A DNA stretch of 64,000 nt from NCBI RefSeq assembly GCF_000024345.1, contig NC_013729.1, forward strand, positions 4,154,001 through 4,218,000, given 5' to 3'. Of this stretch, positions 41,978 to 50,353 are shown piece after piece. This DNA is from Kribbella flavida DSM 17836. GTDB lineage: Bacteria > Actinomycetota > Actinomycetes > Propionibacteriales > Kribbellaceae. The translations under genes and the position numbers were made by a program. The notes under the pieces were generated by a model, which was given only the letters and a program-made list of their open reading frames with translations, did not search any database and was not told the DNA's origin. Numbering within the stretch: position 1 is the first letter of the stretch; each line of letters starts with the position of its first letter.

Positions 41978-42685
41978 GTGAAAACCTGGAAACCCGTCTG
42001 GAAGTGGCTGGCGGCAAGCACCGGTTTCGCCGCGCTGGTTGCCGTCGGAGCCGTTGTTCTCAGCCCTGACGGCTCCCCCGCGCCTCCGCAGGCTGCCCCG
42101 CCCGGTGCGAGCGCTTCGACCCCGTCAGCAGCTGCTCCGGCGGCGCCGGCCGACGACGAAGCGCTCGTCAACCGGATGCTCGACCAGCTGCGCGCCGGCA
42201 AGCCCGCCGAGCCGCAGTTCAGCGCGGCCGACAACCCCGTGCGCGGCGTGCCGATCGAGGCCATCAAGGCCAAGCCCGGAGAGCAGCTCGCGCTCGGCCG
42301 GCTCGCGATCCCGCGGCTGAAGCTCGACGACGAGCTGAACAACGGCGTCGACGAGGCCGCCCTGGTCCGTGGCGTCGGCCACTGGCCCGGTACGCCGTTG
42401 CCCGGCAGCCCCGGGAACGCGGTGATCAGCGGCCATCGCAGTACCAACGAGAAGCCGTTCCTGCACCTGGACAAGCTCCGGCCCGGCGACCCGATCAAGG
42501 TCACCGTCGGCACCAGGTCCACGACGTACCGGGTCGTCCGGACCACCATCGTCGCGGAGAGCGCGTACGTGCCCTTCGTGCTGCGCAAGCCCAGCAAACC
42601 GAGCGACCGGGTGATCACCCTGTTCGCCTGCAATCCCCTGACCGCGCACTACCAGCGCATCGTCGTCGAGGCGCGGGCGGGTTGA
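41978..42685 (+). CDS. Class E-type sortase
   Basis: A 235-residue membrane-anchored transpeptidase. One N-terminal helix (WLAASTGFAALVAVGAVVL, residues 10-28), an Ala/Pro-rich linker, then the sortase barrel with H153 in SGHRST, C218 in TLFACNP and R227 in HYQRIV, the catalytic triad. Class E sortases in actinobacteria attach proteins with LAXTG-like signals to the wall. GTG 41978 starts the membrane helix; the open frame from 41918 is longer. No sorting-signal protein is adjacent; two ferritin-like genes follow instead. Confidence 0.88.
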   Translation: MKTWKPVWKWLAASTGFAALVAVGAVVLSPDGSPAPPQAAPPGASASTPSAAAPAAPADDEALVNRMLDQLRAGKPAEPQFSAADNPVRGVPIEAIKAKPGEQLALGRLAIPRLKLDDELNNGVDEAALVRGVGHWPGTPLPGSPGNAVISGHRSTNEKPFLHLDKLRPGDPIKVTVGTRSTTYRVVRTTIVAESAYVPFVLRKPSKPSDRVITLFACNPLTAHYQRIVVEARAG

Positions 42686-42770
42686 GGAGGCCGGTGGACC
42701 CAGCCAGACCAGCAGCACAGCAGTGAACCCGGCGCACCTGCGCCCGGATCCGAGCACTGAAGGAGAAGTG

Positions 42771-43430
42771 ATGGGTATCAAGCAGATCTTCGGGGGCCGT
42801 CCGGTCCTCGAGTTCGCCGACGAGCACGGCAGGCGCAGCTTCCTGCGCAACGCCGCCCTGGTCGGTGTCGGCCTCACCTACGTCGCCACCCGTCCCGGCG
42901 ACCAGGTCGCGTTCGGGCAGTCGGAGCGCGCGTTCGCGAACGACGCCGCGAAGAGCGACCTCGACATCCTCAACTACGCGCTGACTTTGGAGTACCTGGA
43001 GGCCGCGTTCTACACCACGGGCCTGAAGGCGAACCTGCTGAAGGGCCGTGAGCTGGAGCTGGTCGACCCGATCCAGCAGCACGAGGCCGAGCACGTCCAG
43101 GTCGTCCGCAGCACGATCACCGACCTGGGCGGCCGCCCGGTCGGGCAGCCCAAGGTGAAGTTCCCGGCCGGCACCTTCGCCAACCGGGCCAACTTCCTCA
43201 AAACCGCCGGCGTTTTCGAGGAGCTCGGCGTCAAGGCCTATCACGGCCAGGTCACGCTGGTGAAGAATCCCGACCTGCTCGCCGCGGCCGCCTCCATCGC
43301 GGGTGTCGAGTCCCGGCACGCCGCGATCATCGCCCAGATCACCGGCGGGAACCCGTTCCCGGCGCCGATCGAGGCCAACCTGGCGATGGGACCGGTCCTC
43401 AAGGCCGCCATGCCCTTCATCGCGAAGTAG
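42771..43430 (+). CDS. Ferritin-like protein with twin-arginine signal
   Basis: A 219-residue ferritin-like four-helix protein. A Tat-type motif RRSFLRNAAL (from residue 21) precedes a hydrophobic stretch, so it is probably exported folded. The metal site is seen as LEYLEAAFY (E74, E77), E105-x-x-H108 and E180-x-x-H183. The family includes the desiccation-related PCC13-62 type; iron storage or peroxidase activity is possible. ATG 42771 has GGAGAAG before it. It is 85 bases after the sortase and 12 before its paralogue. Confidence 0.87.
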   Translation: MGIKQIFGGRPVLEFADEHGRRSFLRNAALVGVGLTYVATRPGDQVAFGQSERAFANDAAKSDLDILNYALTLEYLEAAFYTTGLKANLLKGRELELVDPIQQHEAEHVQVVRSTITDLGGRPVGQPKVKFPAGTFANRANFLKTAGVFEELGVKAYHGQVTLVKNPDLLAAAASIAGVESRHAAIIAQITGGNPFPAPIEANLAMGPVLKAAMPFIAK

Positions 43431-43442
43431 GAGAAACAGCTG

Positions 43443-44072
43443 ATGACAGACACAACGGCAGACCTGATCCACGGCAACGCCTCCGCCGTCCCGGCCGGCG
43501 TCGCGATCGGCGCCCTGAACAACGGTTTCACACTGACCAGCGCCAAGGACTTCAGCAACGACATCGAGGTCCTGAACTACGCCCTCGCGCTGGAGTACCT
43601 GGAGGCCGAGTTCTACCGCCAGGGCAACGCCGCGAACCTGGTCAACGGCAGGGAGAAGCAGTACCTGCAACAGATCGGCGCCGACGAGGCCTCGCACGTG
43701 GCGACGCTGACCGCGACGATCCAGAAGCTCGGCGGTACGCCGATCGGTGCTCCGGCGGTCGACTTCGGCGGCGCGTTCGACAGCCGCAAGAGCTACCTCA
43801 CCACCGCGCACGTGTTCGAGAACAAGGGCGTCGGCGCGTACCTCGGCGCAGCCGGCTTCATCAAGGACAAGATGATCCTGCAGGCCGCGGCCGGCATCTT
43901 CGGCGTCGAGGCCCGGCACGCCGCGGTCGTCGGCAACCTGCTCGGTCTCAAGGCCGAGGGTGGCGTCTACATGAGCTCCTTCGAGAAGGGCGCCTCGAAG
44001 AGCAACGTGCTCACCGCGGTCGCACCGTTCCTGGTCGATCCCGGCAAGGTCGTCGCCGCGATCACCCACTGA
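43443..44072 (+). CDS. Ferritin-like protein, paralogue without signal
   Basis: A 209-residue paralogue of the previous protein with the same metal-site pattern: LEYLEAEFY (E51, E54), E82-x-x-H85 and E156-x-x-H159. It has no signal peptide of its own; if it is exported it must travel as a hetero-oligomer with its neighbour, a known Tat behaviour. ATG 43443 follows GGAG. A strong terminator hairpin begins seven bases after the stop. Confidence 0.87.
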   Translation: MTDTTADLIHGNASAVPAGVAIGALNNGFTLTSAKDFSNDIEVLNYALALEYLEAEFYRQGNAANLVNGREKQYLQQIGADEASHVATLTATIQKLGGTPIGAPAVDFGGAFDSRKSYLTTAHVFENKGVGAYLGAAGFIKDKMILQAAAGIFGVEARHAAVVGNLLGLKAEGGVYMSSFEKGASKSNVLTAVAPFLVDPGKVVAAITH

Positions 44073-44078
44073 TGCACA

Positions 44079-44114
44079 ACGGCCGGCCACTCCCTCGCGG
44101 GGGTGGCCGGCCGT
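44079..44114. terminator. Bidirectional terminator after ferritin-like genes
   Basis: ACGGCCGGCCAC (44079-44090) and GTGGCCGGCCGT (44103-44114) form a perfect 12-base stem with a 12-base loop between the convergent ferritin-like and anti-sigma genes. Confidence 0.75.
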
Positions 44115-44143
44115 CGGGCGTCAGTGCGCGATCGGCGGCCGGC

Positions 44144-44803
44144 TCACAAGGTGCCGGTGACGACGCTGCGGCCGGACGGGTCCAGCACGCGGAACTGGCG
44201 GGCGTCCGGGCGAAGTACCGAGGAGTTGAGGTTGCAGTGCATCTCCCGCTCCCCGATCCCGATGAACTCCCCCGCCGGCGCCGTCCGCCCGTCGGTGGTG
44301 ACGACCACCACGCGGTAGGTGCGACCGGTCGTGAAGCCGGTGGCGGTGAGCTTGATCTCCATGCCCCAGGTGTGCGGAACGACGTCCGCGCTCGAACGAA
44401 GTCCCGGCGCCGAGGCCGCGACAGCGACCGGCTCCAGCGGGATGTGCGGAGGTCTCGGCGCCGACTCGTAGCCCAGCGCGACGCCGCCGGCGCCGATCAC
44501 CAGCACCGCTGCGGCGGCGAGCATCCTCCGGCCGACAGTCCGCCGACGGCGTGGTTCGGTTCGGACCGCGGCGAGAATCGACTGCTCGAGCCAGGCAGGC
44601 GGCGCCGCGGGTTCGGCGCCGACCCGGTCGGGATCGGCCAGCCGCAGCGGTTCGGCCAGTGCGGCGATGGACGCCAGCTCGGCGCGGCAGTCCGGGCAGC
44701 CGTCGAGATGTGCTTGCAGCCCGGTTCGTTCGGCCGGCGGCAGATGGCCGAGCGCGAAGGCGCCGAGCTGTTCTCGTAGTGCTCTGTGTTCCGTGGAGTT
44801 CAC
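44144..44803 (-). CDS. Anti-sigma factor (RskA-like, zinc-binding)
   Basis: A 219-residue membrane anti-sigma factor. N-terminal ZAS motif H32-x3-C36-x2-C39 (AHLDGCPDC), one membrane helix at about 94-112 (MLAAAAVLVIGAGGVALGY), and an extracytoplasmic RskA-type beta domain (IKLTATGFTTGRTYRVVVVTTDGR). It should hold the ECF factor encoded upstream at the membrane until a signal triggers proteolysis. GTG 44803 overlaps the sigma stop (GTGA). Confidence 0.9.
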   Translation of the reverse strand: MNSTEHRALREQLGAFALGHLPPAERTGLQAHLDGCPDCRAELASIAALAEPLRLADPDRVGAEPAAPPAWLEQSILAAVRTEPRRRRTVGRRMLAAAAVLVIGAGGVALGYESAPRPPHIPLEPVAVAASAPGLRSSADVVPHTWGMEIKLTATGFTTGRTYRVVVVTTDGRTAPAGEFIGIGEREMHCNLNSSVLRPDARQFRVLDPSGRSVVTGTL

Positions 44804-45333
44804 AGTTCGACTCCCATCTCGTCCATCGCCAGCCGCAACGCCTTGAGCCCGTAGAAGACCCGGCTGCGCAAGGTCCCGACGGGTACACCCTGTTCCGCCG
44901 CGACGTCGGCGTACGGACGACCGCGCAGATACGTCTCCACCAGGGCGCTGCGCGCCTCCGGGCGGATCCGCTGCAACGCCTCCTCGATCAGCCAGCCGGT
45001 CACCGTCCGGTCGTCGTCCCCGGCCGTCGACGGGCCCAGCGCGGTCAGGACTTCGAGCGGCTGCGGACTGACTGGGCGCAACGAACGGCGGCGGGTCTCG
45101 TCGATGACCACATTGCGGGTGATCGCGAACAGCCAGACGCGCAGGCTGGCGAGCGACGGGTCGTACCGGTCCGCCGCTCGCCATGCCCGCAGGAAGGTCT
45201 CCTGAACCACGTCCCGTGCAGCGCCCTCGTCGTCGAGCTGCCGCAGTGCGTAGCGGTAGAGCTCGGCGCCGTGCTCCGCGTAGGCAGCGCGAATGCCGTC
45301 CTCGCGGTTGAGGTCGTGCACGGTCCGGGTCAT
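44800..45333 (-). CDS. SigK-like ECF sigma factor
   Basis: A 177-residue ECF factor: region 2 DVVQETFLRAWRA with WLFAITRNVVIDETRRR, region 4 LVETYLRGRPYADVAAEQGVPVGTLRSRVFYGLKALR. It overlaps the upstream DUF4394 gene (ATGA at 45330-45333) and the downstream anti-sigma gene, so all three are coupled. The pairing with an RskA-type anti-sigma suggests redox or envelope-stress control. Confidence 0.92.
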   Translation of the reverse strand: MTRTVHDLNREDGIRAAYAEHGAELYRYALRQLDDEGAARDVVQETFLRAWRAADRYDPSLASLRVWLFAITRNVVIDETRRRSLRPVSPQPLEVLTALGPSTAGDDDRTVTGWLIEEALQRIRPEARSALVETYLRGRPYADVAAEQGVPVGTLRSRVFYGLKALRLAMDEMGVEL

Positions 45334-46208
45334 CGAGCCGCGAAGGTCAGCCCGACCACGTCTCCCAGACCGAGCGCCGGCACCGGGAACGTACGCCCGG
45401 TTCGCAGGTCCACCCGGACCAGCTTCGAACCGGCCCGCAGCCCGGTGGTACGGACGGCCGCGATCGCGGAGTAGTCGCGGGCGTCGTACCGGCCGGCCGT
45501 TCGGGCCCGGCCCGCGATGTCGAAGCCGTTGACCGCGCTGATGTCGAGCCCGAGGCGGCCGACGGTGAACAGCTGGCCGGTGTTCGGCGAGACGGCCGGC
45601 GTCCGTCCGGGCAAGGTGCCCTGCGTGACGAGGGTGTCCTTGCCGGCGTCCAGCCCGTACAAACCGGTGCTGGTCGCGCCCGCGAAGCTGTCGGTGTACG
45701 CCGCGGCCGCGACACGCGGCGTGCTGGTGCCGGCGGCGTACGCCAGACCTCCGTCGACAGCGGCGACCGCGCCCGTGTCGGGGTGCAGCCGCAGGTTGCG
45801 GCCGGACTCGGTCACGACGCGGATGCGGTCGACGGTCGGGTTGAAGTCGAAGCCGACCGCCGTACCGACCGCGCCGGCCGCCGGCGTACCGACCGCGGTC
45901 GCCTGACCGGTCCGGCCGTTGACTTTGTACAGCTGGCCCGACTTGCCGAGCGCGTAGAGTTCCTTCGTCGCCGGGCGGGTGTCGATGCCGACCAGGTGGT
46001 CGCCGTGACGCAGGCCGCGGACCTTGACCCGGTGCTCGGCGAGCAACGGCAGTTCGGCGTCCCGCAGGCTGAGCGTGCCGTTGCGTTCCAGCAGGTAGAG
46101 CGACGAACCGCTCGACCGGGACGGCGTCGCCGAGGCGGTCGGCAGCGCAACGACCCCCGTGGTGGCGGCGACGGCGAGGGCGGCGAACACGGCGGGCAAC
46201 TTCTTCAT
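45330..46208 (-). CDS. Secreted DUF4394 protein
   Basis: A 292-residue secreted protein. A signal peptide (MKKLPAVFAALAVAATTGVVALPTASA) precedes a beta-propeller-like DUF4394 repeat domain (LVGIDTRPATKELYALGKSGQLYKVNGRTG, VGFDFNPTVDRIRVVTESG). Function unknown; the family is often encoded with ECF sigma and anti-sigma genes. It may sense or be the output of the SigK-like circuit. ATG 46208 is followed by a clean signal peptide. It is divergent from the Mn catalase gene, 270 bases away. Confidence 0.88.
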   Translation of the reverse strand: MKKLPAVFAALAVAATTGVVALPTASATPSRSSGSSLYLLERNGTLSLRDAELPLLAEHRVKVRGLRHGDHLVGIDTRPATKELYALGKSGQLYKVNGRTGQATAVGTPAAGAVGTAVGFDFNPTVDRIRVVTESGRNLRLHPDTGAVAAVDGGLAYAAGTSTPRVAAAAYTDSFAGATSTGLYGLDAGKDTLVTQGTLPGRTPAVSPNTGQLFTVGRLGLDISAVNGFDIAGRARTAGRYDARDYSAIAAVRTTGLRAGSKLVRVDLRTGRTFPVPALGLGDVVGLTFAAR

Positions 46209-46478
46209 GGTGACTCCTAGGTCGACGACGGAACGCCAGTGAGTACGGCGAGCGGCCGGGCGGCGTTCACCCCGACGCCGGTCCTTCGGTGCCGGCGCGC
46301 CGGCGGATCGGCCGCGGCCGTGCGGAGTACGGGCGGTTGACGGCGGCAACGAAGACGGCGCGATCCGCGATCACCTGTTCACAAGCTGTGTCGAGGCAGT
46401 GCGCGGGGGTACCGGGGGCCCCGACCGGCCGTGGCCACGCCTCGTCGTGGTGCGGCGCCGACGACCTGAGGAGTAACG

Positions 46479-47423
46479 ATGTTCCGGCACACCAAGCGGT
46501 TGCAGTTCGAGGCGAAACCCGAGCGTCCGGACCCGGTCTACGCGCGCAAGTTGCAGGAGCTGATCGGTGGCGCCTTCGGTGAGATGAGCGTGACGATGCA
46601 GTACCTGTTCCAGGGCTGGAACTGCCGCGTGGAGGGCAAGTACAAGGACCTGCTGATGGACACCGCGACCGAGGAGATCGGTCACGTCGAGATGCTGGCC
46701 ACGATGGTGGCCCGGCTGCTCGAGGGCGCCCCGGCGACGATGACGGCCGAAGCGGTGAAGGATCCCGTGATGGCCGCCGTGCTGGGCGGAATGGACCCGA
46801 TGCAGGCGATCGTGGCCGGCGGCGGCGCACTGCCGGCGAACTGCCAGGGCGTGCCGTGGAACGGTGGCTACATCGTCGCGAGCGGCAACCTGCTGGCCGA
46901 CTTCCGGGCCAACGCGGCCGCCGAGGCGCAGGGCCGGCTGCAGACCGCCCGGCTGTACAACATGACCGACGACCCCGGCGTGAAGGCGATGCTGCAGTTC
47001 AACCTGGCCCGCGACACCGTGCACCAGAAGCAGTGGCTGAAGGCGATCGAGGAGCTGGAGGCCGACGGGCTGGAGACGCCGATCGTGCCGAACGCGTTCT
47101 TCGACGAGGAGGACCAGGTCCACAACCGCACGATCTGGGGCCTGTCGGACGGCACCGACGGCCCGCGCGGCGGATGGACCGAGGGCGACGACCCGCTGGA
47201 GTACCTGACCGATCCCGAACCGCTGGGCGGCCCGGGCACCGCTCCGGCGCCCGACCCGGAGCTGTTCAGCACGTACTCGACCGTGCAGGACGTCAAGGGC
47301 ACGGTGAAGGTCAAGGCGCAGGCGGTGAAGAAGAACGCCACCGCCCGGGCGACGAAGAAGTCGGCTGCCAAGACGTCGGCTGCGAAGAAGTCGACCGCCA
47401 AGAAGACCGCACGGAAGCGCTGA
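46479..47423 (+). CDS. Manganese catalase with histone H1-like basic tail
   Basis: A 314-residue protein. The di-manganese ligands fall at E35, E66, H69, E149 and H182, almost the same numbering as classical Mn catalases, and the fold motifs QYLFQGW, TEEIGHVEML and AAEAQGRLQTA are present. It should dismute hydrogen peroxide. Residues 271-314 are a Lys/Ala-rich tail with repeated AAK/TKK blocks, like eukaryotic-style H1 or mycobacterial DNA-binding tails, not part of the catalase fold. ATG 46479 has GAGGAG before it. Confidence 0.92.
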   Translation: MFRHTKRLQFEAKPERPDPVYARKLQELIGGAFGEMSVTMQYLFQGWNCRVEGKYKDLLMDTATEEIGHVEMLATMVARLLEGAPATMTAEAVKDPVMAAVLGGMDPMQAIVAGGGALPANCQGVPWNGGYIVASGNLLADFRANAAAEAQGRLQTARLYNMTDDPGVKAMLQFNLARDTVHQKQWLKAIEELEADGLETPIVPNAFFDEEDQVHNRTIWGLSDGTDGPRGGWTEGDDPLEYLTDPEPLGGPGTAPAPDPELFSTYSTVQDVKGTVKVKAQAVKKNATARATKKSAAKTSAAKKSTAKKTARKR

Positions 47424-47434
47424 CCCCCGCACCG

Positions 47435-47470
47435 ACAGGCCCGGGCACATCGACGGCTGCCCGGGCCTGT
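47435..47470 (+). terminator. Terminator after Mn catalase
   Basis: ACAGGCCCGGGCA (47435-47447) and TGCCCGGGCCTGT (47458-47470) form a perfect 13-base stem with a 10-base loop, 11 bases past the stop codon. Confidence 0.8.
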
Positions 47471-47515
47471 GCGGCGCAGAACTCACACCTTTGCCGCTCC
47501 CGCCGTTGAACGGTC

Positions 47516-48163
47516 ATGAAGCGAGTGGTGCAACCCAAGGTCCTGTACTTCGGCACTCCGGTGGTGCTGGTCAGCTCCCGCAACCCCGACGGCACGACGA
47601 ACCTCGGCCCGATGTCGTCGGCCTGGTGGCTCGACCGCAGCGCGATGCTCGGCATGAGCGCCAGCTCCCAGACCGTCCGGAACCTGGTCGAGCGGCCCGA
47701 GTGCGTCCTGAACCTGGTCGAGCCGGCGATGGTCGCCGCGCTGGACCGGATCGCGCTGCTGACCGGCGCGTCGGAGATGTCGGAGGCGAAACGCCGCCGC
47801 GGCTACCGCTACGAGCCTGACAAGTTCACCGCGGCCGGACTGACCCGCGAGCCCGGCGGCCTGGTCGCCGTCGACGCCGTCCAGGAAAGCCCGATCACCC
47901 TCGAGGGCCACATCGTGGCGATCCACCGCGTCGGCCCCGAAGGCTCGAACCTGCGAGCACTCGAACTGGCGGTCGAGCGCGTCAACGTCCGCGAGGACCT
48001 CCTGATGGACCAGCACCCGACCCACATCGACCCGCTGCGCTGGGACCCGCTGATCATGAAGTTCACCGAGTACTTCGCCGGCGGCCGTCCGGCGTACGCG
48101 TCGTCCCTGGCCCGCGGCTGGGACATGCCCCCGCTGCAACCGACCTCACCTCTGCAGATCTGA
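47516..48163 (+). CDS. Flavin reductase-like split-barrel protein
   Basis: A 215-residue protein of the flavin reductase (FMN-binding) family: VLYFGTPVVLVSSRNPDGTTNLGPMSSAWW at the N-terminus, with SSQTVRNLVERPECVLNLV forming the FMN site. It probably reduces free flavin with NAD(P)H or serves as a flavoprotein oxidoreductase; no monooxygenase partner is adjacent. ATG 47516 begins MKRVVQPKVLY. It is convergent with the second ECF42 gene. Confidence 0.85.
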   Translation: MKRVVQPKVLYFGTPVVLVSSRNPDGTTNLGPMSSAWWLDRSAMLGMSASSQTVRNLVERPECVLNLVEPAMVAALDRIALLTGASEMSEAKRRRGYRYEPDKFTAAGLTREPGGLVAVDAVQESPITLEGHIVAIHRVGPEGSNLRALELAVERVNVREDLLMDQHPTHIDPLRWDPLIMKFTEYFAGGRPAYASSLARGWDMPPLQPTSPLQI

Positions 48164-48175
48164 GGTCCGCGCCGG

Positions 48176-49408
48176 TCAGGCCTCGGCCAACCGGGCTCGG
48201 CGCTGGCGGAGGTGGGTTCGCTCTGCGGCGTTGTCGCACGCCGCCAGGGCTGCGTCGTACGCGGTCAGTGCTTCGTTGATCTGCCCGGCCCGCGCCAGTA
48301 GTTCGGCGCGTGTGGCCGGCAATCGGTGGCCTGGTAGGTCCAGCCCGTGCAGGAGGTCGAGGCCGGCGGTCGGACCGTTGGTCTCCGCGACGGCGACAGC
48401 GCGGTTGATACGGACGACCGGCGATGCGGTCAGCGCTTCGAGCTCCTCGTACCACTCCGCGATGCGCTGCCAGTCGGTGTCGGCCGGACGTCGCGCGATG
48501 GAGTGCTCGGCGGCGATCAGCGCCTGCAGCAGGTACGGAGTCGACGGGGCTTGACGGGCCAGTGGAGTCAGCAGGTCGAGCGCCTCGGCGATCTCGGTCG
48601 CGTGCCAGCGGGTGCGGTCCTGGTCGGGCAGCAGGACCAGCTTGCCGTCGGCGACGCGCGCGTCACGCCGGGAGTGCTGCAGCAGCATCAGGGCCAGCAG
48701 TGCCTCGACGTCGTCGCGTGACACCGCCGGACCGACCTCCCGGAGAACCCGGACCAGCCGGACGACCTCGCCTGCCTCCGCGGCGCGGACCACGTCCTCG
48801 CCGGACCCAGGCGCGTACGCCGCGGTGAACGCCAGGTAGGCGATGTCGGCCACCGCCGAGACGCGGGCCTGCAGCGCCGGTCCGGCCGGCACCTCGAACG
48901 TCGCGCCGGCCAACCGTTTGCGGGCGCGGGTGAGCCGAGCGGCCATCGTCGTGGCCGGCACCAGGAACAGGCGCGCGATGTCGCCTGTCGGTACGCCCAG
49001 GACGAGCCGAAGGGTCAGCGCCGCCGCGGCGTCACGCTCCAGCGACGGGTGAGCGCACAGCAAGATCAGACGCAGCCGCTCGTCCGCCGCCCCGCTCTCC
49101 CCCGGTGCCGACACGTCAGCCAGCACCCGGCGAGCAGTCTCGGCAGCCTCGGCCTCAACCGCCAGCAGCGGCAGGGACTTGGCCGCCACGGCCTCGGCAC
49201 GCAACCGGTCGAGCACGCGGCGGCGAGCGGCGGTCAGCAGCCACGCCGACGGACTACCCGGTACGCCGTCGTGTGGCCAGGTGCGGGCCGCGGCTTCGAA
49301 CGCCTCCGCCAGCGAGTCCTCGGCGAGATCGAGGCGCCGGAACCGCGCCACGAGCAGCGCCAGCAGCCGGCCCCACTCGTCGCGCAGAACTGTTTCCAGC
49401 GGGCTCAC
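48176..49408 (-). CDS. ECF42-type RNA polymerase sigma factor (second copy)
   Basis: A 410-residue sigma factor of the same group as the one at 554-1771: region 2 DLAEDSLAEAFEAAART, region 4 PTGDIARLFLVPATTMAARLTRARKRL, and the long TPR-like C-terminus with AYLAFTAAYAPG. GTG 49408 overlaps the YCII stop (GTGA at 49405-49408), the same coupling as in the first pair. A promoter matching the ECF42 pattern lies before the YCII gene, consistent with self-activation. Confidence 0.9.
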   Translation of the reverse strand: MSPLETVLRDEWGRLLALLVARFRRLDLAEDSLAEAFEAAARTWPHDGVPGSPSAWLLTAARRRVLDRLRAEAVAAKSLPLLAVEAEAAETARRVLADVSAPGESGAADERLRLILLCAHPSLERDAAAALTLRLVLGVPTGDIARLFLVPATTMAARLTRARKRLAGATFEVPAGPALQARVSAVADIAYLAFTAAYAPGSGEDVVRAAEAGEVVRLVRVLREVGPAVSRDDVEALLALMLLQHSRRDARVADGKLVLLPDQDRTRWHATEIAEALDLLTPLARQAPSTPYLLQALIAAEHSIARRPADTDWQRIAEWYEELEALTASPVVRINRAVAVAETNGPTAGLDLLHGLDLPGHRLPATRAELLARAGQINEALTAYDAALAACDNAAERTHLRQRRARLAEA

Positions 49409-49785
49409 TCGTCCGGCACACCCACGTCGAGGCACTCCCGCACCTCGATGTCGTAGTCCCGGGGCAGCAGCGACCCCACCTCGATCGCCGTGGCCAGATC
49501 GGGCAGGTCGACGAGGTAGAAGCCGCCGAGCTGCTCGACGGTCTCGGCGTACGGGCCCTCGGTCACCCGCCGGCCCGCGCCATCGGGCCGCAGCGTCCGG
49601 GCGTCGTTCGGGTGCACCAGCGCCTCGCCGCCCCGGAACCGGCCGCGCTCCCGAACGGCCGCCGTGAACGCCCGGTAGCCGGCGAAGGCCTCGTCCCGGG
49701 TCGCGTCGTCGGCCGCGTCCCAGCGGGCGAAGTGATCGGCTCCGGCGATCAGGATCAAGAAGCGCTTCAGCTCAGTGGTGGACAT
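49405..49785 (-). CDS. YCII-related (DGPF-type) protein (second copy)
   Basis: A 126-residue YCII family member: KRFLILIAGADHFARW near the start, TEGPYAETVEQLGGFYLVD as the DGPF-like core (here EGPY). Paired with the downstream ECF42 gene. ATG 49785 (MSTTELKRF) has AGGAAGGGG before it; the open frame from 49824 is longer. Divergence from the first pair indicates an old duplication or separate gain. Confidence 0.9.
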   Translation of the reverse strand: MSTTELKRFLILIAGADHFARWDAADDATRDEAFAGYRAFTAAVRERGRFRGGEALVHPNDARTLRPDGAGRRVTEGPYAETVEQLGGFYLVDLPDLATAIEVGSLLPRDYDIEVRECLDVGVPDE

Positions 49786-49827
49786 CGGTCCCCTTCCTCG
49801 GCGTACCGGCAACTCTGTCACCACGAT

Positions 49828-49854
49828 GACGCGGAGTGGGCGACCGAATCGACA
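49828..49854 (-). promoter_or_regulatory. Predicted ECF42 promoter
   Basis: On the minus strand, TGTCGA (49854-49849), a 17-base spacer and CGTC (49831-49828) precede the YCII start by about 40 bases. From memory, ECF42 targets are described with TGTCGA at -35 and a CG(A/T)C-like -10, so the sigma factor probably drives its own operon. Confidence 0.45.
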
Positions 49855-49939
49855 GCGGCCGGGAAATCGTTCGGGGGCCGAGCTCGGGTGGGCAGGGCGG
49901 CCGGCTCGCCGTTCGCCGCGGCGAGCCGGCCGCCAGGTG

Positions 49940-50227
49940 TCAGTTGGCCTCGGCGACGACGACCTTGACGGTGGAGTACTTGCGGCGCAGGTCCTTGTAC
50001 GGCTCGTACTCCGGGGAGTTCCAGAAGTCGAGCACGGCCTGCTTGCTGGGGAACTCGTGAATGACCAGGGTCGGCGGGTTCCAGTCGCCTTCCAGGGTCT
50101 CGGTGCCGGGGTCGACGAGGATGTTGCGGGCGCCGACCTTGTCGATCAGCGGGGTGACGCCGTCGATGTACTGCTGGAAGCCCTCGGCGTCGGCGACGTC
50201 GAGATCGATGACTACATAGGCACTCAT
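49940..50227 (-). CDS. DUF1330 family protein
   Basis: A 95-residue ferredoxin-like alpha/beta-barrel protein: SAYVVIDLDVADAEGFQQY at the N-terminus and DFWNSPEYEPYKDLRR near residue 68 are the DUF1330 signature. Function unproven; the fold suggests a small-molecule binding dimer. ATG 50227 follows AGGAGAAG. It is divergent from an AraC-type regulator with an inverted repeat between the genes. Confidence 0.9.
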   Translation of the reverse strand: MSAYVVIDLDVADAEGFQQYIDGVTPLIDKVGARNILVDPGTETLEGDWNPPTLVIHEFPSKQAVLDFWNSPEYEPYKDLRRKYSTVKVVVAEAN

Positions 50228-50270
50228 GAGGATCTTCTCCTGGTTGTCGGTGTGACCGTTGCCTTCAGCC

Positions 50271-50295
50271 TAGGAACCAGAAGTGGGCTTTCCTA
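50271..50295. promoter_or_regulatory. Operator between DUF1330 and AraC genes
   Basis: TAGGAA (50271-50276) and TTCCTA (50290-50295) form an inverted repeat with a 13-base spacer. CTTCAG occurs on both sides (about 50263 and 50301) as a direct repeat, the arrangement expected for an AraC-type regulator site. Confidence 0.45.
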
Positions 50296-50353
50296 TGTTG
50301 CTTCAGGCCGAAAACATACGTCAGCGTCCCGCACGGCCCGGTACGCTGGCGGC

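Noticed and set aside
42771..44072. Ferritin-like proteins as sortase substrates.
   Set aside because: Neither has an LPXTG/LAXTG motif with a C-terminal hydrophobic tail.
46209..46478. SigK-type promoter before the DUF4394 or Mn catalase genes.
   Set aside because: I could not match a confident -35/-10 pair for this ECF group in the gap.
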